NCBI GenBank assembly: GCA_013042375.1
Contig: JABDQH010000075.1
Span: 20,208-84,207 of the forward strand
Direction: 5' to 3'
From: Woeseiaceae bacterium
Lineage (GTDB): Bacteria; Pseudomonadota; Gammaproteobacteria; Steroidobacterales; Woeseiaceae
Length of the DNA stretch: 64,000 nt
Within the stretch, counting starts at the first letter, position 1. Each line of letters opens with the position of its first letter. The notes beneath the pieces are model-generated. The model was not told the DNA's origin and ran no database searches. It saw only the letters and a list, made by a program, of their open reading frames with translations. Shown one piece after another: positions 1 through 9,286 of the stretch. The position numbers were made by a program, and so were the translations under genes.

Positions 1-1
1 G

Positions 2-1210
2 CGCGGCGCGGACGAGTTTCACGGCACGGGTGGCCCGCTTTCCGTCAGCGATTTGCGTTACAAAAATCCCCTGAGCCACATGTTCCTCGACGCGGCAGGG
101 CAGCTCGGCTTGCCGGCAAATGACGATTTCAACGGCGCATCGCAGGAGGGCGTCGGTTTCTTCCAGGTGACACAGCGAGCTGGCCGGCGGTGTAGCGCTG
201 CCGTTGCTTACCTGGCGCCCGCGCGCAAGCGAAGCAACCTGGCCGTGGTCACCGGGGCACACGTGGAAAAGATCGTCATCGACGCGAATCGCGCCGTCGG
301 TGTGGAGTACCACGATGGCACTCGCAAGATCACGCTCGGGGCCAACCGGGAAGTGCTCTTGTCGGCCGGCGCGCTCCAGTCACCGCAACTCCTGATGCTC
401 TCCGGCATCGGTCCCGCCGGGCATTTGAATGAACACGGCATCGAGGTTGTCCACGATGCGCCCGAGGTCGGGGACAACTTGCAGGACCACTTCGACTACA
501 CGGTGATTCGGCGAGTGAGATCATCGCACGCGATGGGATACACGTTGTCGAGGATGCTCCGTGTGATACCCGATTTCATTCGATACTTGCGGGGAGTCGG
601 CCCGTTTACGTCAAACCTGGCCGAAGCCGGCGGGTTCCTGCGCACGTCGAGCGAGGAACCCGACCCGGACATCCAGTTGCATTTCGTCCCGGGCATCGTC
701 GATGACCACGGCCGGAAGATGTACTTCACCGCAGGTATTTCCTGCCATGTATGCGTGCTGCGGCCCGAGAGCCGGGGAAGCCTGACGCTTGTCGATGCCA
801 ATCCCCGCTCGGCCCCGAATATCGATCCCCGCTTCCTGAGTGCGGCCGACGACCTGGAGCGCACCCTGCGGGGCGCAAGACTGGTCAACCGAATCCTGGA
901 TGCGCCGGCATTCGAGCGGGTCATCGGGCGATCCCTGTACGTGAACGGCGATGCCGGGGACGAGGAACTGATCGAAGACATCCGTCGTCGAGGCGATACG
1001 ATCTATCACCCTGTCGGGACCTGCCGCATGGGGTCGGATGCCACCGCCGTTGTCGACCCGTCCGCGCGGGTCTGCGGCGTTCAGGGCCTGCGCGTCGTCG
1101 ATGCGTCCATCATGCCGACGCTGGTCTCCGGCAATACCAATGCTCCCACGATAGTGATCGCCGAGAAAATCGCGGATGCGATCAAGAGCGAGGCGCGCGC
1201 CTCAGGCTGA
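2..1210 (+). CDS. GMC-family FAD oxidoreductase (choline/alcohol dehydrogenase type), 5' end outside the window
   Basis: The frame is open from base 2, and the first codons read [17 protein letters not shown], a typical internal GMC segment, so the N-terminal FAD-binding part lies upstream. Visible parts are the second GMC signature region ([19 protein letters not shown]), the substrate domain and the C-terminal domain with the active-site His in [10 protein letters not shown] and the closing [16 protein letters not shown] segment. These flavoenzymes oxidise primary alcohols such as choline or alkanols. The substrate cannot be told from this fragment. The stop overlaps the 3' end of the convergent DUF2505 gene by 9 bases. 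Confidence 0.93.
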   Translation, partial: RGADEFHGTGGPLSVSDLRYKNPLSHMFLDAAGQLGLPANDDFNGASQEGVGFFQVTQRAGRRCSAAVAYLAPARKRSNLAVVTGAHVEKIVIDANRAVGVEYHDGTRKITLGANREVLLSAGALQSPQLLMLSGIGPAGHLNEHGIEVVHDAPEVGDNLQDHFDYTVIRRVRSSHAMGYTLSRMLRVIPDFIRYLRGVGPFTSNLAEAGGFLRTSSEEPDPDIQLHFVPGIVDDHGRKMYFTAGISCHVCVLRPESRGSLTLVDANPRSAPNIDPRFLSAADDLERTLRGARLVNRILDAPAFERVIGRSLYVNGDAGDEELIEDIRRRGDTIYHPVGTCRMGSDATAVVDPSARVCGVQGLRVVDASIMPTLVSGNTNAPTIVIAEKIADAIKSEARASG

Positions 1211-1693
1211 ATCCAGGCGTTCGGTGAGGTACACGTACTCCTCGGCGATGAGGCGCTTGCAGTCTTTCCCGACGAACTCGGCCAGTGTCTTGCCGACGAG
1301 CGGAATACCGCAGTCAACCGTCATGCGCACGTGATTGACGCAGCCATTCTCGAGAGGCTCCAGCTCGAGCGTACCGCTTATCGTGACCGGGACGTTGGCG
1401 ATCTCGATTTCGAGCTCCGCGTCGTAACGGCCATCGTCCCCGCTCCGCCAGTCCTCCGACTGCGTCACGGTGTTCCAGGGCTGCAGGAACTTGCTGAGGA
1501 TACCGGGCACGTCGGCCGGCAGTTCGCGCACGAACCTGACATCGGCCCCGTCATCGTAAATCTCGCATTCCTCTATGCGGATACTGCGGGCGCCGAGCGC
1601 TTCCTGTTTCGCCTCGATCTCGGCGGCATCCGTGAACAGCGCATACAAGGCCTCGAGGCTGTGCGCGTATTCGTGATCCCGGCGAATCTTCAT
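1202..1693 (-). CDS. DUF2505 family (SRPBCC-like) protein
   Basis: 163 residues starting at [12 protein letters not shown]. The open frame runs further upstream, but that extension would lie inside the HMG-CoA reductase gene and is low-quality sequence, so the ATG one base after the reductase stop is preferred. Residues such as [18 protein letters not shown] and the C-terminal [20 protein letters not shown] fit DUF2505, a helix-grip (SRPBCC) family that holds hydrophobic ligands. There is no signal peptide. It is the last gene of a leftward operon with HMG-CoA reductase and a WS/DGAT acyltransferase, so a lipid- or isoprenoid-linked role is an inference; the family has no established function. 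Confidence 0.75.
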   Translation of the reverse strand: MKIRRDHEYAHSLEALYALFTDAAEIEAKQEALGARSIRIEECEIYDDGADVRFVRELPADVPGILSKFLQPWNTVTQSEDWRSGDDGRYDAELEIEIANVPVTISGTLELEPLENGCVNHVRMTVDCGIPLVGKTLAEFVGKDCKRLIAEEYVYLTERLDSA

Positions 1694-1694
1694 G

Positions 1695-2867
1695 TCAGCG
1701 GTTGCGCCCCATCTGTTCGTGGCTGCTGACCCATTCGTGGGCGAGGATTGCGGATGACAGCGATACGTCGCCCGCCAGTACCACGGCGGCAATAATCTCG
1801 GCGAACTTGTTCGCCTTGCCGGTGCCGTAGCAGTCCATCATCTCGAGGCATTCGCGCTGCGTCGGCAGACCCGTGCCTCCGCCGTAGGTCGCGCAGATCA
1901 ACGCCGGCAGCGTGGTCGACCAGTACAGGTCGCCGTTGTCGAGCAGCTCGATGTAGTTCATGCCGGCATGGGACTCGGACACGTTGGCCGCATCCTGGCC
2001 CGTGGCGATGAACATGGCGGCGATGCCGTTCGCGGAGTGGGCGCCGCCGTACGCGGCGCCGGACAGCTGCGTCCCGATGTCGGCGATCTGCCTGAAACGG
2101 TACAGCCATTCGGGTTCGATACGCAGCAGCTCTTTCGCCACGTCCCGCTTGAGGACGAACTCCGCGATCACGCGTTTGCCGCGCGTCTGGATCATGTTCA
2201 TCTGCGAGTGTTTCTTGTCCGTGTCGATGTTGCCGGACAGGATGTAGCGCGGTTTCGCCGGGTGGTTGGCGCGGATCCACTCGCAGGCGTACAGCGTCGC
2301 CTTGCCCGTCATGTTCTGGCCGGCAGCATCGCCGGTCGTGTAGCAAAAGCGCGTGTAGAGCATCTTGGCGGCCGCGTACTTCTCGATCTCGATTAGCTCG
2401 GGCACGTCCACCGAGGCCCGGACGACGCCGCGCAGCGCGTCGATGTGCTCGTCGAGCCATTTGCCGAACTCGCGCGCCTCGAGCGCATTGTCGAACAGGA
2501 ACACCGGCGCCCGCTGCATCGAGTGCTTGACGACCGTGCACCTTGCGCCGCCGCACTCGCTGATGACGCGCATGCCGCGGCTATAGCTTGCGACCAGGGT
2601 TCCTTCGCTGGTCGCCAACGGGATATAGAAATCGCCCTTTGCGTGCTCACCAACCATCGTCAGCGGGCCGGCAAGTCCTATCGGCACCTGCGCCGTGCCC
2701 ACAAAGTTCTCGATGTTCCCGTGGGTTGTCGCCGGATCGATCGTGTAGCTCGCGACCGAATCCAGCGAAGCGCCCGTCATCGTCTTGACGAAGTCGGCCC
2801 GTTGCGAGGCCATCTCGCGCGTGTGGTCGTTATCCCGGTCGCGGGGAATTCGGTCGGATTTTGCCAT
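1695..2867 (-). CDS. Hydroxymethylglutaryl-CoA reductase, class I-like
   Basis: 390 residues. It reduces HMG-CoA to mevalonate with NAD(P)H in the cytoplasm. Motifs seen in order are ENFVGTAQVPIG (about 53-64), TSEGTLVAS with the catalytic Glu88, the DAAGQNM cofactor/substrate loop (about 180-186), TDKKHSQMN with the catalytic Lys, GQDAANVSESH with Asp292, and a C-terminal SSHEQMGRNR with the catalytic His383. The complete Glu-Lys-Asp-His set suggests an active enzyme. The start ATG follows a GGAG sequence. The gene lies 27 bases downstream of the WS/DGAT gene. No mevalonate kinase or other mevalonate-pathway gene is in the window, so the pathway it feeds cannot be read here. Confidence 0.93.
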   Translation of the reverse strand: MAKSDRIPRDRDNDHTREMASQRADFVKTMTGASLDSVASYTIDPATTHGNIENFVGTAQVPIGLAGPLTMVGEHAKGDFYIPLATSEGTLVASYSRGMRVISECGGARCTVVKHSMQRAPVFLFDNALEAREFGKWLDEHIDALRGVVRASVDVPELIEIEKYAAAKMLYTRFCYTTGDAAGQNMTGKATLYACEWIRANHPAKPRYILSGNIDTDKKHSQMNMIQTRGKRVIAEFVLKRDVAKELLRIEPEWLYRFRQIADIGTQLSGAAYGGAHSANGIAAMFIATGQDAANVSESHAGMNYIELLDNGDLYWSTTLPALICATYGGGTGLPTQRECLEMMDCYGTGKANKFAEIIAAVVLAGDVSLSSAILAHEWVSSHEQMGRNR

Positions 2868-2894
2868 GACGTTCTCCGATGGGTGATGTCCTGC

Positions 2895-4298
2895 CTATAC
2901 TATATCCTCGAGTTCGGCCAGTGAGTCCTCGAGGTAGTCGACCAGGCGCTGGACGCGTGGGACCGTGTGCCGGCACGCGACGATGCCGAAGTCGAGATTG
3001 CCGTTGTAGCTGACAAACGTGATGTTCAGTGCGATGCCGTGGAAGACGGCGGACGCGGGATACGAACCGATCAACGGCGCGCCGTTCCAGTAGAGCTGCT
3101 CGCTGGGGCCCGGTACGTTCGAGATGACCATGCTGACCGGCGGGAACCAGTCCGCGACGCCTATCAAGCTGGCGACGAACAGCGGCGTCTGCATCAGGGT
3201 CGCGTAGATGCCGGCCTCCCGTGACGTCAGCTCGCCGAGCATGTCTTTGCCGGCGCGCGTGGATTCCACGATGGTGTCGAGCCGATCGGCAGGATCTTCG
3301 TGCCGAGTACCGAGGTCGGCGATGATATAGCTGATCGCCAGTGGCGAGTCGAAGTCGTGTTTCTCCCTGACCGATACGGGTACCAAAGCGCGCAAGGAAT
3401 GCTCCGGAAGCTCGTCCAGTTCCTCGAGGTAACGTCGCAGCGCGCCGGAACACATTGCCAGGACGATATCGTTGATCGTCACGCCCGCCGCCGCGCTGAC
3501 TTCGTGTATGCGATCGATGCTCCACGACTGGGCGACGAATCGCCGTGAGGCCGAGACTTCGGTATTCAGCATCGTGTGCGGAATATGCCGCCAGGGCACG
3601 GCCAGGCCGTTGCCGAGACCGAGCCACGTGGCCGCGTATTTCCTGAGCACCCCGAGGAAATGCGCGGAGGTGTCGAACTGGGCTCTGAAGAAATTAGCCA
3701 ATACCATGAGATCGGATTCACTGGGCTCGAAATCGGCCTCCCGGGCCTGTCCACGCCGTGCCTTGAATCTCTCGTGCACCTTGACCGACAGAGGCGACAG
3801 ATCGGTGCTGGCATCGGGGTCTGTCGAACAGCTTGCTTCGGTCAGACGAACGCCGGCAACGCCGTCGATCGTCGCGTGATGCAGTTTCGTGTAGACGGCA
3901 AACTCGCGGTTCTGCAGACCCTCGATAAGATGGACTTCCCAGAGAGGGCGACTGCGATCAAGTAGCGTGGCATGCAGCCTTGATACGAGCGAAAACAGCT
4001 CGCGGTATCGTCCCGGTTTCGGCAGGGCCGAATGGCGAACGTGGTAGTCGAGATCGATGTCCGGGTCGGGTTCCCAGTAGAGCGGGCCGAAGCGACCCAG
4101 CATGCCGTGCTGCACGCGATGGCCAAAGGGCTTGCGAAGTTCCTCGCCTGTTCGATAGGTCTCATCGATCCGGGACATAAACTTGCGCTGGTGCACGCGC
4201 GCGGGAAACCGAAATAGATTCAGGCCGGCCACGTGCATCGGCGATTCGGGGCTTTCCAGGTACAGAAACCCCGAGTCCAAAAGACCAATTCTGTCCAC
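2895..4298 (-). CDS. Wax ester synthase / diacylglycerol acyltransferase (WS/DGAT)
   Basis: 467 residues, the usual WS/DGAT length. It transfers an acyl group from acyl-CoA to a fatty alcohol or diacylglycerol, making storage lipid at the membrane or lipid-body surface. The HHxxxDG catalytic motif is intact as LHHATIDGVAG (His140, His141, Asp145). The family opening LLDSGFLYLESPESPMHV, the RPLWE motif just before the active site, and the C-terminal WES domain (MVISNVPGPSEQLYWNGAPL) are all present. The start is a GTG codon placed where family proteins begin. It is the first gene of the leftward operon with HMG-CoA reductase, and is divergent from the MetX-like gene across 154 bases. Confidence 0.95.
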   Translation of the reverse strand: MDRIGLLDSGFLYLESPESPMHVAGLNLFRFPARVHQRKFMSRIDETYRTGEELRKPFGHRVQHGMLGRFGPLYWEPDPDIDLDYHVRHSALPKPGRYRELFSLVSRLHATLLDRSRPLWEVHLIEGLQNREFAVYTKLHHATIDGVAGVRLTEASCSTDPDASTDLSPLSVKVHERFKARRGQAREADFEPSESDLMVLANFFRAQFDTSAHFLGVLRKYAATWLGLGNGLAVPWRHIPHTMLNTEVSASRRFVAQSWSIDRIHEVSAAAGVTINDIVLAMCSGALRRYLEELDELPEHSLRALVPVSVREKHDFDSPLAISYIIADLGTRHEDPADRLDTIVESTRAGKDMLGELTSREAGIYATLMQTPLFVASLIGVADWFPPVSMVISNVPGPSEQLYWNGAPLIGSYPASAVFHGIALNITFVSYNGNLDFGIVACRHTVPRVQRLVDYLEDSLAELEDIV

Positions 4299-4452
4299 AC
4301 TATGATAGTAGCGGATCGCGGCGACGAAAGAGCGGCTCGAGACATACGTAATTTCATCAGTACGGCCTCCGTATCAGTCCGGGGCGCTCAACGCGGCGCT
4401 GGTATATTCTCAGCAAGGGACGAAGTGGCATCGTCCGACAGGAGCCCGGGCC

Positions 4453-5553
4453 ATGAACAGCGTGAAGTCCATTCAGCATGTGTCCGATCTGGGCACGTAC
4501 CGCTGCGTGTCGGGCAAGCGTCTTCAGAACGTAAGGATCGGTTTCGAGACGTACGGCACGCTGAATGCCGACAAGAGCAACGCCATCCTCGTGTGCCACT
4601 ATTTCTCCGGCAACGCGCGCGCCGCCGGCCCGGCCGACGATGTCCACGAGCTCCCGGGCTGGTGGGACAAGCTCATTGGCCCCGGCAAGGCCCTGGACAC
4701 GGACCGTTATTTCATCGTGAGCAGCAACACGTTGGCCAACCTCAACGCCTGCGACGGCTACTCGGTCACGACCGGCCCGGCCAGCGAGAACCCCGAGACC
4801 GGCGCAGCCTGGGGAATGGACTTCCCGCTCGTCACGGTCGAGGATTTCGTGCGCGTGCAGAAACGCCTGCTGGAGCATCTCGGAATCGAGCGCCTGGTTG
4901 CCGTGGCCGGCCCGTCCGGCGGCTCGGTACAGGCCATCCAGTGGTCGGTCGAGTACCCGGAAATGGTGCCACGCGTCATCGCGGTCATTTCGCCGGGACT
5001 GTACATTCATCCCTACGCAGCCGCCATGATGGAGCTGTGGACCCGGCCGATCATCGCCGACCCGGCCTGGAACAGGGGCGACTACTACACCGCCAACCCG
5101 CCCCGGGAGGGCCTCGCGCAGGCTCTGGCCCTGGTGAACCTCGCCTCGTTGTCTTACGAGGTGGTCGGCGAATTCGGCTACGGGCCCGCCGAAGAGGGAA
5201 AACATCCCGCCGAATCGCTACAGCACCAGTTCATCGCCGACGCCACGCTCGACGGAATCGCCCGCGCTCGCGCCGAGACCCTGGACGCCAACAGTTTTCT
5301 CTACATGGTCCACGCCTACAAGCTGTACGACGTGCGTCCCCGCCTGCACAAGTCACGCGCCAGGTACCTGTTCATCCCGTCCGCAACCGATATGGTTTTT
5401 CCACCCCACCTTTCCGCCACGGCCGTCGATGACCTGCGGGCGGCCGGGCTCGACGCCGAACTGTCCATGCTGAACGTCAGCGGCGGCCACCTGGACGGAC
5501 TGATGCAGATCGACCGGGCCGCAGCCGGGATCAGGCAGTTTCTCGACAGCTAG
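4453..5553 (+). CDS. Homoserine O-acetyltransferase-like alpha/beta hydrolase (MetX family)
   Basis: 366 residues. MetX-type landmarks are GWWDKLIGPGKALDTDRYF (about 69-87), an ILVCHYFSGNARAAG oxyanion segment and a catalytic triad in family positions: Ser155 in AGPSGGSVQ, Asp313 in SATDMVFPP and His346 in SGGHLDGL. The nucleophile elbow differs from the usual GGSMGGMQ, and the final motif is GHLDGL rather than GHDAFL, so the acyl acceptor may not be homoserine. A GGAG sequence precedes the ATG, and a TATATT hexamer lies 45-50 bases upstream. I saw no SAM or other methionine riboswitch in the 154-base leader. No methionine gene adjoins it. Confidence 0.8.
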   Translation: MNSVKSIQHVSDLGTYRCVSGKRLQNVRIGFETYGTLNADKSNAILVCHYFSGNARAAGPADDVHELPGWWDKLIGPGKALDTDRYFIVSSNTLANLNACDGYSVTTGPASENPETGAAWGMDFPLVTVEDFVRVQKRLLEHLGIERLVAVAGPSGGSVQAIQWSVEYPEMVPRVIAVISPGLYIHPYAAAMMELWTRPIIADPAWNRGDYYTANPPREGLAQALALVNLASLSYEVVGEFGYGPAEEGKHPAESLQHQFIADATLDGIARARAETLDANSFLYMVHAYKLYDVRPRLHKSRARYLFIPSATDMVFPPHLSATAVDDLRAAGLDAELSMLNVSGGHLDGLMQIDRAAAGIRQFLDS

Positions 5554-7059
5554 TTAAAGTTCCATCGCCATTTCGACGCGACGGTCGAGGGTATCCGCGG
5601 TGGTCAGCAGGGAGGCGGCAATTGTGACCACGACCGCGGCTGCCATGACGAAAACGTACCAGGGCACGCCCCCCGGCCAGGCGAAGTCGGCAAGCCCGAA
5701 CCTGTTGAGCAGCTCGATCGTAACGCCGCCGACGGTGGCCAGTAGTGCGGCCAGCATGCCCGTCATCACGCCCCGGCCAGTAGCACCCTTCCACAGTAGC
5801 CCGACGATGAAGATCGGGAACGTGGCCGCGGCCAGCGTGCCGAATCCATAGGTGCCGAGGATGGCCACCATGTCTCCGCTTACCGAGGCGAAACCAATGG
5901 CTGCGACCCCCATAACCGACATCGCGATGCGCGAGACGGTCACCTGCCGGGCCGCGCTGAACGTGACGCCGAGCGATCCCGGCAGGTCACGGGACACAAT
6001 ATTGCCGGCAAGCGACAGGAAGAGGCTCGAGGTGGACAACGCGGCGGCCAGCACGGCCGGGTATACGAACAGCTGGGCGACGAGGCCGAGATAGTCCGCA
6101 ACCTTGAACACTGCCTTGTCGGGGTGATCGATCTCGACCAGGCCGTTGGCAACCAGGTAAATGGCGCAGTAGCCGATGGCCATCACCATCATGCCGGTGA
6201 TCATGTTGGTGCTCACCGCGTAAATTGACAGCTTCGGCAGCTCGCGCGGATCCCGGAGCATCATTACTCGTGTCAGCACCTGGGGCTGGCACATAATGCC
6301 GAGGGTGGGCAGCATGACCCAGGCGAAGGAGTAAGCGCCGGGCAGGCTGCCCCAGGCGGTCATTGCTGACGGATCCAGGCCCGCCGCCGCGCCCTGCGGA
6401 CCCGAAATGGCTTCAAGCACGGGCCCGAAGCCTCCGGTCACGACGAAAAACGCGATCGCAAAGATCAGGCCGGCCAGGACGATGACGAATCCCTGGAAGG
6501 CCTGGGTCAGGATGCCCCCGATTTCGCCGCTGAGCACGGTGTAGGCGATGAGGATGGCAAAAATCACCACGCTGATGACGAGCTTGTTCCACTCGAACAG
6601 GTTTTCGAACAGCTTGGCGCATGCCTCAACCTGGGCTGAGAGGTACATCGCACAGCCGATGAACAACATCAGCGAAAGGATCAGCTTGATGCCTCGATGG
6701 CCGTTGAAGCGCAGGTCCGACAGGTCGCCCAGGCTGGCGACGGTGCCAATCTCGGCCATGGCCCGCACCTTCTTGCCGATCACCAGGTAGCCGAATACAA
6801 AGCCGGGCGCCGCGAACATGAACAGCAGGATCGTGTTGCCGGTGCTGTACACCAGCCCCGGCACACCCACTACCGCGAAGGCGCTGCCAACGGCGGCCAT
6901 GGTGGCGAGGCCGACGGTGAGCGGGCCGAAGATCTTTGCGCCGCCGAAAAACGCCTCGGGTGAGGTGACCTTCTTTTTCGCCCACAGGCCGATGCCGAAG
7001 GAAATGGCCAGGACCGAGAAGGACGAGGCCAGGATCAGGTATTTGGCCCATTCGCTCAT
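5554..7059 (-). CDS. Sodium:solute symporter (SSS family)
   Basis: 501 residues with about 13 hydrophobic helices. The opening (VTSPEAFFGGAKIFGPLTVGLATMAA, split by the first helices) and the segment MVMAIGYCAIYLVANGLVE are typical of the SSS family, which imports a solute with sodium across the inner membrane. The substrate is not evident. Its start overlaps the stop of the upstream small membrane protein gene in an ATGA, so the two are translationally coupled, as in other SSS transporters with a small helper subunit. It is convergent with the MetX-like gene, whose stop lies directly against its own. Confidence 0.9.
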   Translation of the reverse strand: MSEWAKYLILASSFSVLAISFGIGLWAKKKVTSPEAFFGGAKIFGPLTVGLATMAAVGSAFAVVGVPGLVYSTGNTILLFMFAAPGFVFGYLVIGKKVRAMAEIGTVASLGDLSDLRFNGHRGIKLILSLMLFIGCAMYLSAQVEACAKLFENLFEWNKLVISVVIFAILIAYTVLSGEIGGILTQAFQGFVIVLAGLIFAIAFFVVTGGFGPVLEAISGPQGAAAGLDPSAMTAWGSLPGAYSFAWVMLPTLGIMCQPQVLTRVMMLRDPRELPKLSIYAVSTNMITGMMVMAIGYCAIYLVANGLVEIDHPDKAVFKVADYLGLVAQLFVYPAVLAAALSTSSLFLSLAGNIVSRDLPGSLGVTFSAARQVTVSRIAMSVMGVAAIGFASVSGDMVAILGTYGFGTLAAATFPIFIVGLLWKGATGRGVMTGMLAALLATVGGVTIELLNRFGLADFAWPGGVPWYVFVMAAAVVVTIAASLLTTADTLDRRVEMAMEL

Positions 7060-7517
7060 TCCCGGCCCTCCCGGTCTTCACCTTCATCCGTGCCGTGCAC
7101 GCGGCGCAGGAATTCGTCCCAACGCTCCTGCGACAGCCAGCGATCCTTGACCGCCTCGAAACCGAAACCCATCAGCAGTGTTGGCACGATCCAGAACAGG
7201 ACGACGATGGCGGCGAAGGAGGGGTGAAAACCGAATATTGTGAATGCAGGTTCGCGCCCGGCATAGAGCTCCGCGAAGTGGTTGCCCAGCCAGAACGCGG
7301 CCGCCCACATCACGAGCCAGACGAGGGAAGGAAACGCGACCAGCCTGAGGTCGAACCGCCCCTTGTGCGAGGTACCCAGCACGCCGTAAACGAGTAACAG
7401 GCCAAGAAGCGCGTAGAGTCCTGCCAACCAGTGCCCGGCGCCGGCCAGCCCGACCATCGCAAGCCACAGCAAGCCGCTGATGCTCATGAGGAGCGTTTCT
7501 GTTTTTCCCTTGTTCAT
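7056..7517 (-). CDS. Small four-helix membrane protein, likely symporter partner
   Basis: 153 residues with four predicted transmembrane segments: LLWLAMVGLAGAGHWLAGLY, LLGLLLVYGVLG, LVWLVMWAAAFWLGNHF and IVVLFWIVPTLLMGFGF. A charged C-terminal tail (about residues 125-153, rich in Arg, Asp and Glu) is predicted to be cytoplasmic. I do not recognise a named family. Small membrane partners encoded just upstream of SSS symporters are known (for example DUF485 with ActP), and the ATGA overlap with the following symporter gene suggests an analogous role. That role is inference. Confidence 0.75.
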   Translation of the reverse strand: MNKGKTETLLMSISGLLWLAMVGLAGAGHWLAGLYALLGLLLVYGVLGTSHKGRFDLRLVAFPSLVWLVMWAAAFWLGNHFAELYAGREPAFTIFGFHPSFAAIVVLFWIVPTLLMGFGFEAVKDRWLSQERWDEFLRRVHGTDEGEDREGRE

Positions 7518-7565
7518 TGTTCCTCTACTGACGTGCGGTGTTCCTGCAGCGAACGATTCCCTGCA

Positions 7566-8327
7566 CTAACTACGCAGCCTGTAACCCGTCTTGAAGATCC
7601 AGCGCACGACGAGCAGGCAGGCGATCAGAAACGCCAGCGTCATTGCCAGGCTCAGCGCGACGCTGACGTCGGCATTCTCGTAGAACGCCCAGCGCATCCC
7701 GCTGATCAGGTAGACGACAGGATTGAACAGGCTGATCGTCTGCCATGCTTCCGGCAGCATGCTGATTGAGTAGAACGTGCCGCCCAAAAACGTCAGCGGC
7801 ATGATGACGAGTATCGGCACGATCGTGAGCTTCTCCCAACCGTCGGCCCAGATGCCGAGTATAAAACCGAACAGGCAGAACGACACCGACGTCAACACGA
7901 GGAACGTCGCTACTGCAAACGGGTGGGCGATATTGAGGTCGACGAAGAAACTCGCCGTGATGAGGATGATCGAACCGATGATGATCGACTTGGTAGCCGC
8001 GGCGCCGACGTACCCAAGTACGACTTCGGGGTATGAGACAGGCGCCGACAACACTTCGAAGATGGTGCCCGTGAACTTCGGGAAGTAGATCGCAAACGAC
8101 GAGTTGGAGATGCTCTCGGTCATGATCGCCAGCATCATCAGCCCGGGGACGATGAATGCGCCGTAGCTGACACCGTCGATCTCGGTAATCCTCGAGCCGA
8201 TGGCCGCGCCGAAGATTACGAAATACAGCGACGTCGACAACACCGGCGCGACGATACTCTGCACGGCTGTCCTGAACATGCGCGCCATTTCGAACTTGTA
8301 TATGGCCTGGACTGCATGGAAGTTCAT
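7566..8327 (-). CDS. ABC-2 type transporter permease (YadH-like)
   Basis: 253 residues starting at [17 protein letters not shown]. An extension further upstream lies inside the ATPase gene and is rejected. Six hydrophobic helices and the ABC-2 signature region ([19 protein letters not shown], then the [15 protein letters not shown] segment) are visible. Length and sequence resemble YadH/NodJ-type permeases that, with one ATPase, export a lipid, polysaccharide or drug across the inner membrane. The start ATG lies one base after the stop of its ATPase gene, forming a two-gene operon. The substrate is unknown. Confidence 0.9.
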   Translation of the reverse strand: MNFHAVQAIYKFEMARMFRTAVQSIVAPVLSTSLYFVIFGAAIGSRITEIDGVSYGAFIVPGLMMLAIMTESISNSSFAIYFPKFTGTIFEVLSAPVSYPEVVLGYVGAAATKSIIIGSIILITASFFVDLNIAHPFAVATFLVLTSVSFCLFGFILGIWADGWEKLTIVPILVIMPLTFLGGTFYSISMLPEAWQTISLFNPVVYLISGMRWAFYENADVSVALSLAMTLAFLIACLLVVRWIFKTGYRLRS

Positions 8328-8328
8328 A

Positions 8329-9249
8329 TCAGCGGTGCACCAGGTCGACGAATATTTCCTCGAGCGAACTCTGCGAGGTCTCGAGGTCATTGAAGTGCAC
8401 GCCCGCATTGCGCAGGTCACTCAGCAATGCAGTGATACCGGTGTGCTCGCTCTTGGTGTCATACGAATACACGAGATCGTATCCGTCACCGCCGATCGCG
8501 AGGCCACGGCCGGACAGTGCGGAGGGGATCGCATCGAGCGGCTCGCTCAGGTGCAGCGTCAGGTGTTTCTTGCCCATCTCCCTCATGAGCCGGTCTTTTT
8601 CTTCCACGAGGATCAGCTCGCCGTGATTGATCACCCCGACCCTTTCGGCAAGCTGTTCGGCTTCCTCGATGTAGTGCGTCGTCAGGATCACGGTCACGCC
8701 CTCTTCGCGCAGCCCGCGGACGATGTTCCACATGTCCTGGCGCAGCTCGACGTCGACGCCCGCCGTCGGTTCGTCCAGGAACAGCACATCGGGCTCGTGC
8801 GAGAGGGCCTTGGCGATGAGCACGCGACGCTTCATACCGCCGGACAACGTCATGTTCATCGTGTCCTTCTTGTCCCAGAGCGACAACGAACGCAGCACTT
8901 TCTCGATGTGATCGGGATTGGGCGACTTGCCGAACAGGCCGCGGCTGAAGCTCACCGTGTTCCACACCGTCTCGAAGGACTCGTTCGGTGTCTCCTGCGG
9001 AACGAGCCCGATCTTCGCACGCGTTACGCGAAACTCGTCGATGATATCGTGGCCATCGACGAGCACTTTGCCACTCGTAGGATTGACGATGCCGCAAACG
9101 ATACTGATGATCGTCGTCTTGCCTGCGCCATTCGGCCCGAGCAGGGCAAAGATCTCACCGCGCCTGATCTCGAGGTCGACGTTCTTGAGCGCCTCGAAAC
9201 CGCCGGCATACGTTTTGTTGAGTCCTGTTATAGAGATTATTGCGGACAT
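8329..9249 (-). CDS. ABC transporter ATP-binding protein (YadG-like)
   Basis: 306 residues from [18 protein letters not shown] three codons upstream could also serve. Walker A is GPNGAGKTT (about residues 38-46), the ABC signature is LSGGMKRR, and Walker B is [12 protein letters not shown]. The D-loop and H-loop ([11 protein letters not shown]) follow. A C-terminal extension of about 90 residues is typical of YadG/NodI/DrrA-type exporter ATPases. It powers the adjacent ABC-2 permease. It is transcribed toward that permease and away from the esterase gene end, with a 37-base gap. Confidence 0.95.
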   Translation of the reverse strand: MSAIISITGLNKTYAGGFEALKNVDLEIRRGEIFALLGPNGAGKTTIISIVCGIVNPTSGKVLVDGHDIIDEFRVTRAKIGLVPQETPNESFETVWNTVSFSRGLFGKSPNPDHIEKVLRSLSLWDKKDTMNMTLSGGMKRRVLIAKALSHEPDVLFLDEPTAGVDVELRQDMWNIVRGLREEGVTVILTTHYIEEAEQLAERVGVINHGELILVEEKDRLMREMGKKHLTLHLSEPLDAIPSALSGRGLAIGGDGYDLVYSYDTKSEHTGITALLSDLRNAGVHFNDLETSQSSLEEIFVDLVHR

Positions 9250-9286
9250 GGGTCGCAATCATACGACAATCACGACCAGGCGAAGG

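Noticed and set aside
4299..4452. A SAM or other methionine riboswitch upstream of the MetX-like gene
   Set aside because: The 154-base leader shows no SAM-riboswitch core or terminator stem that I can recognise.
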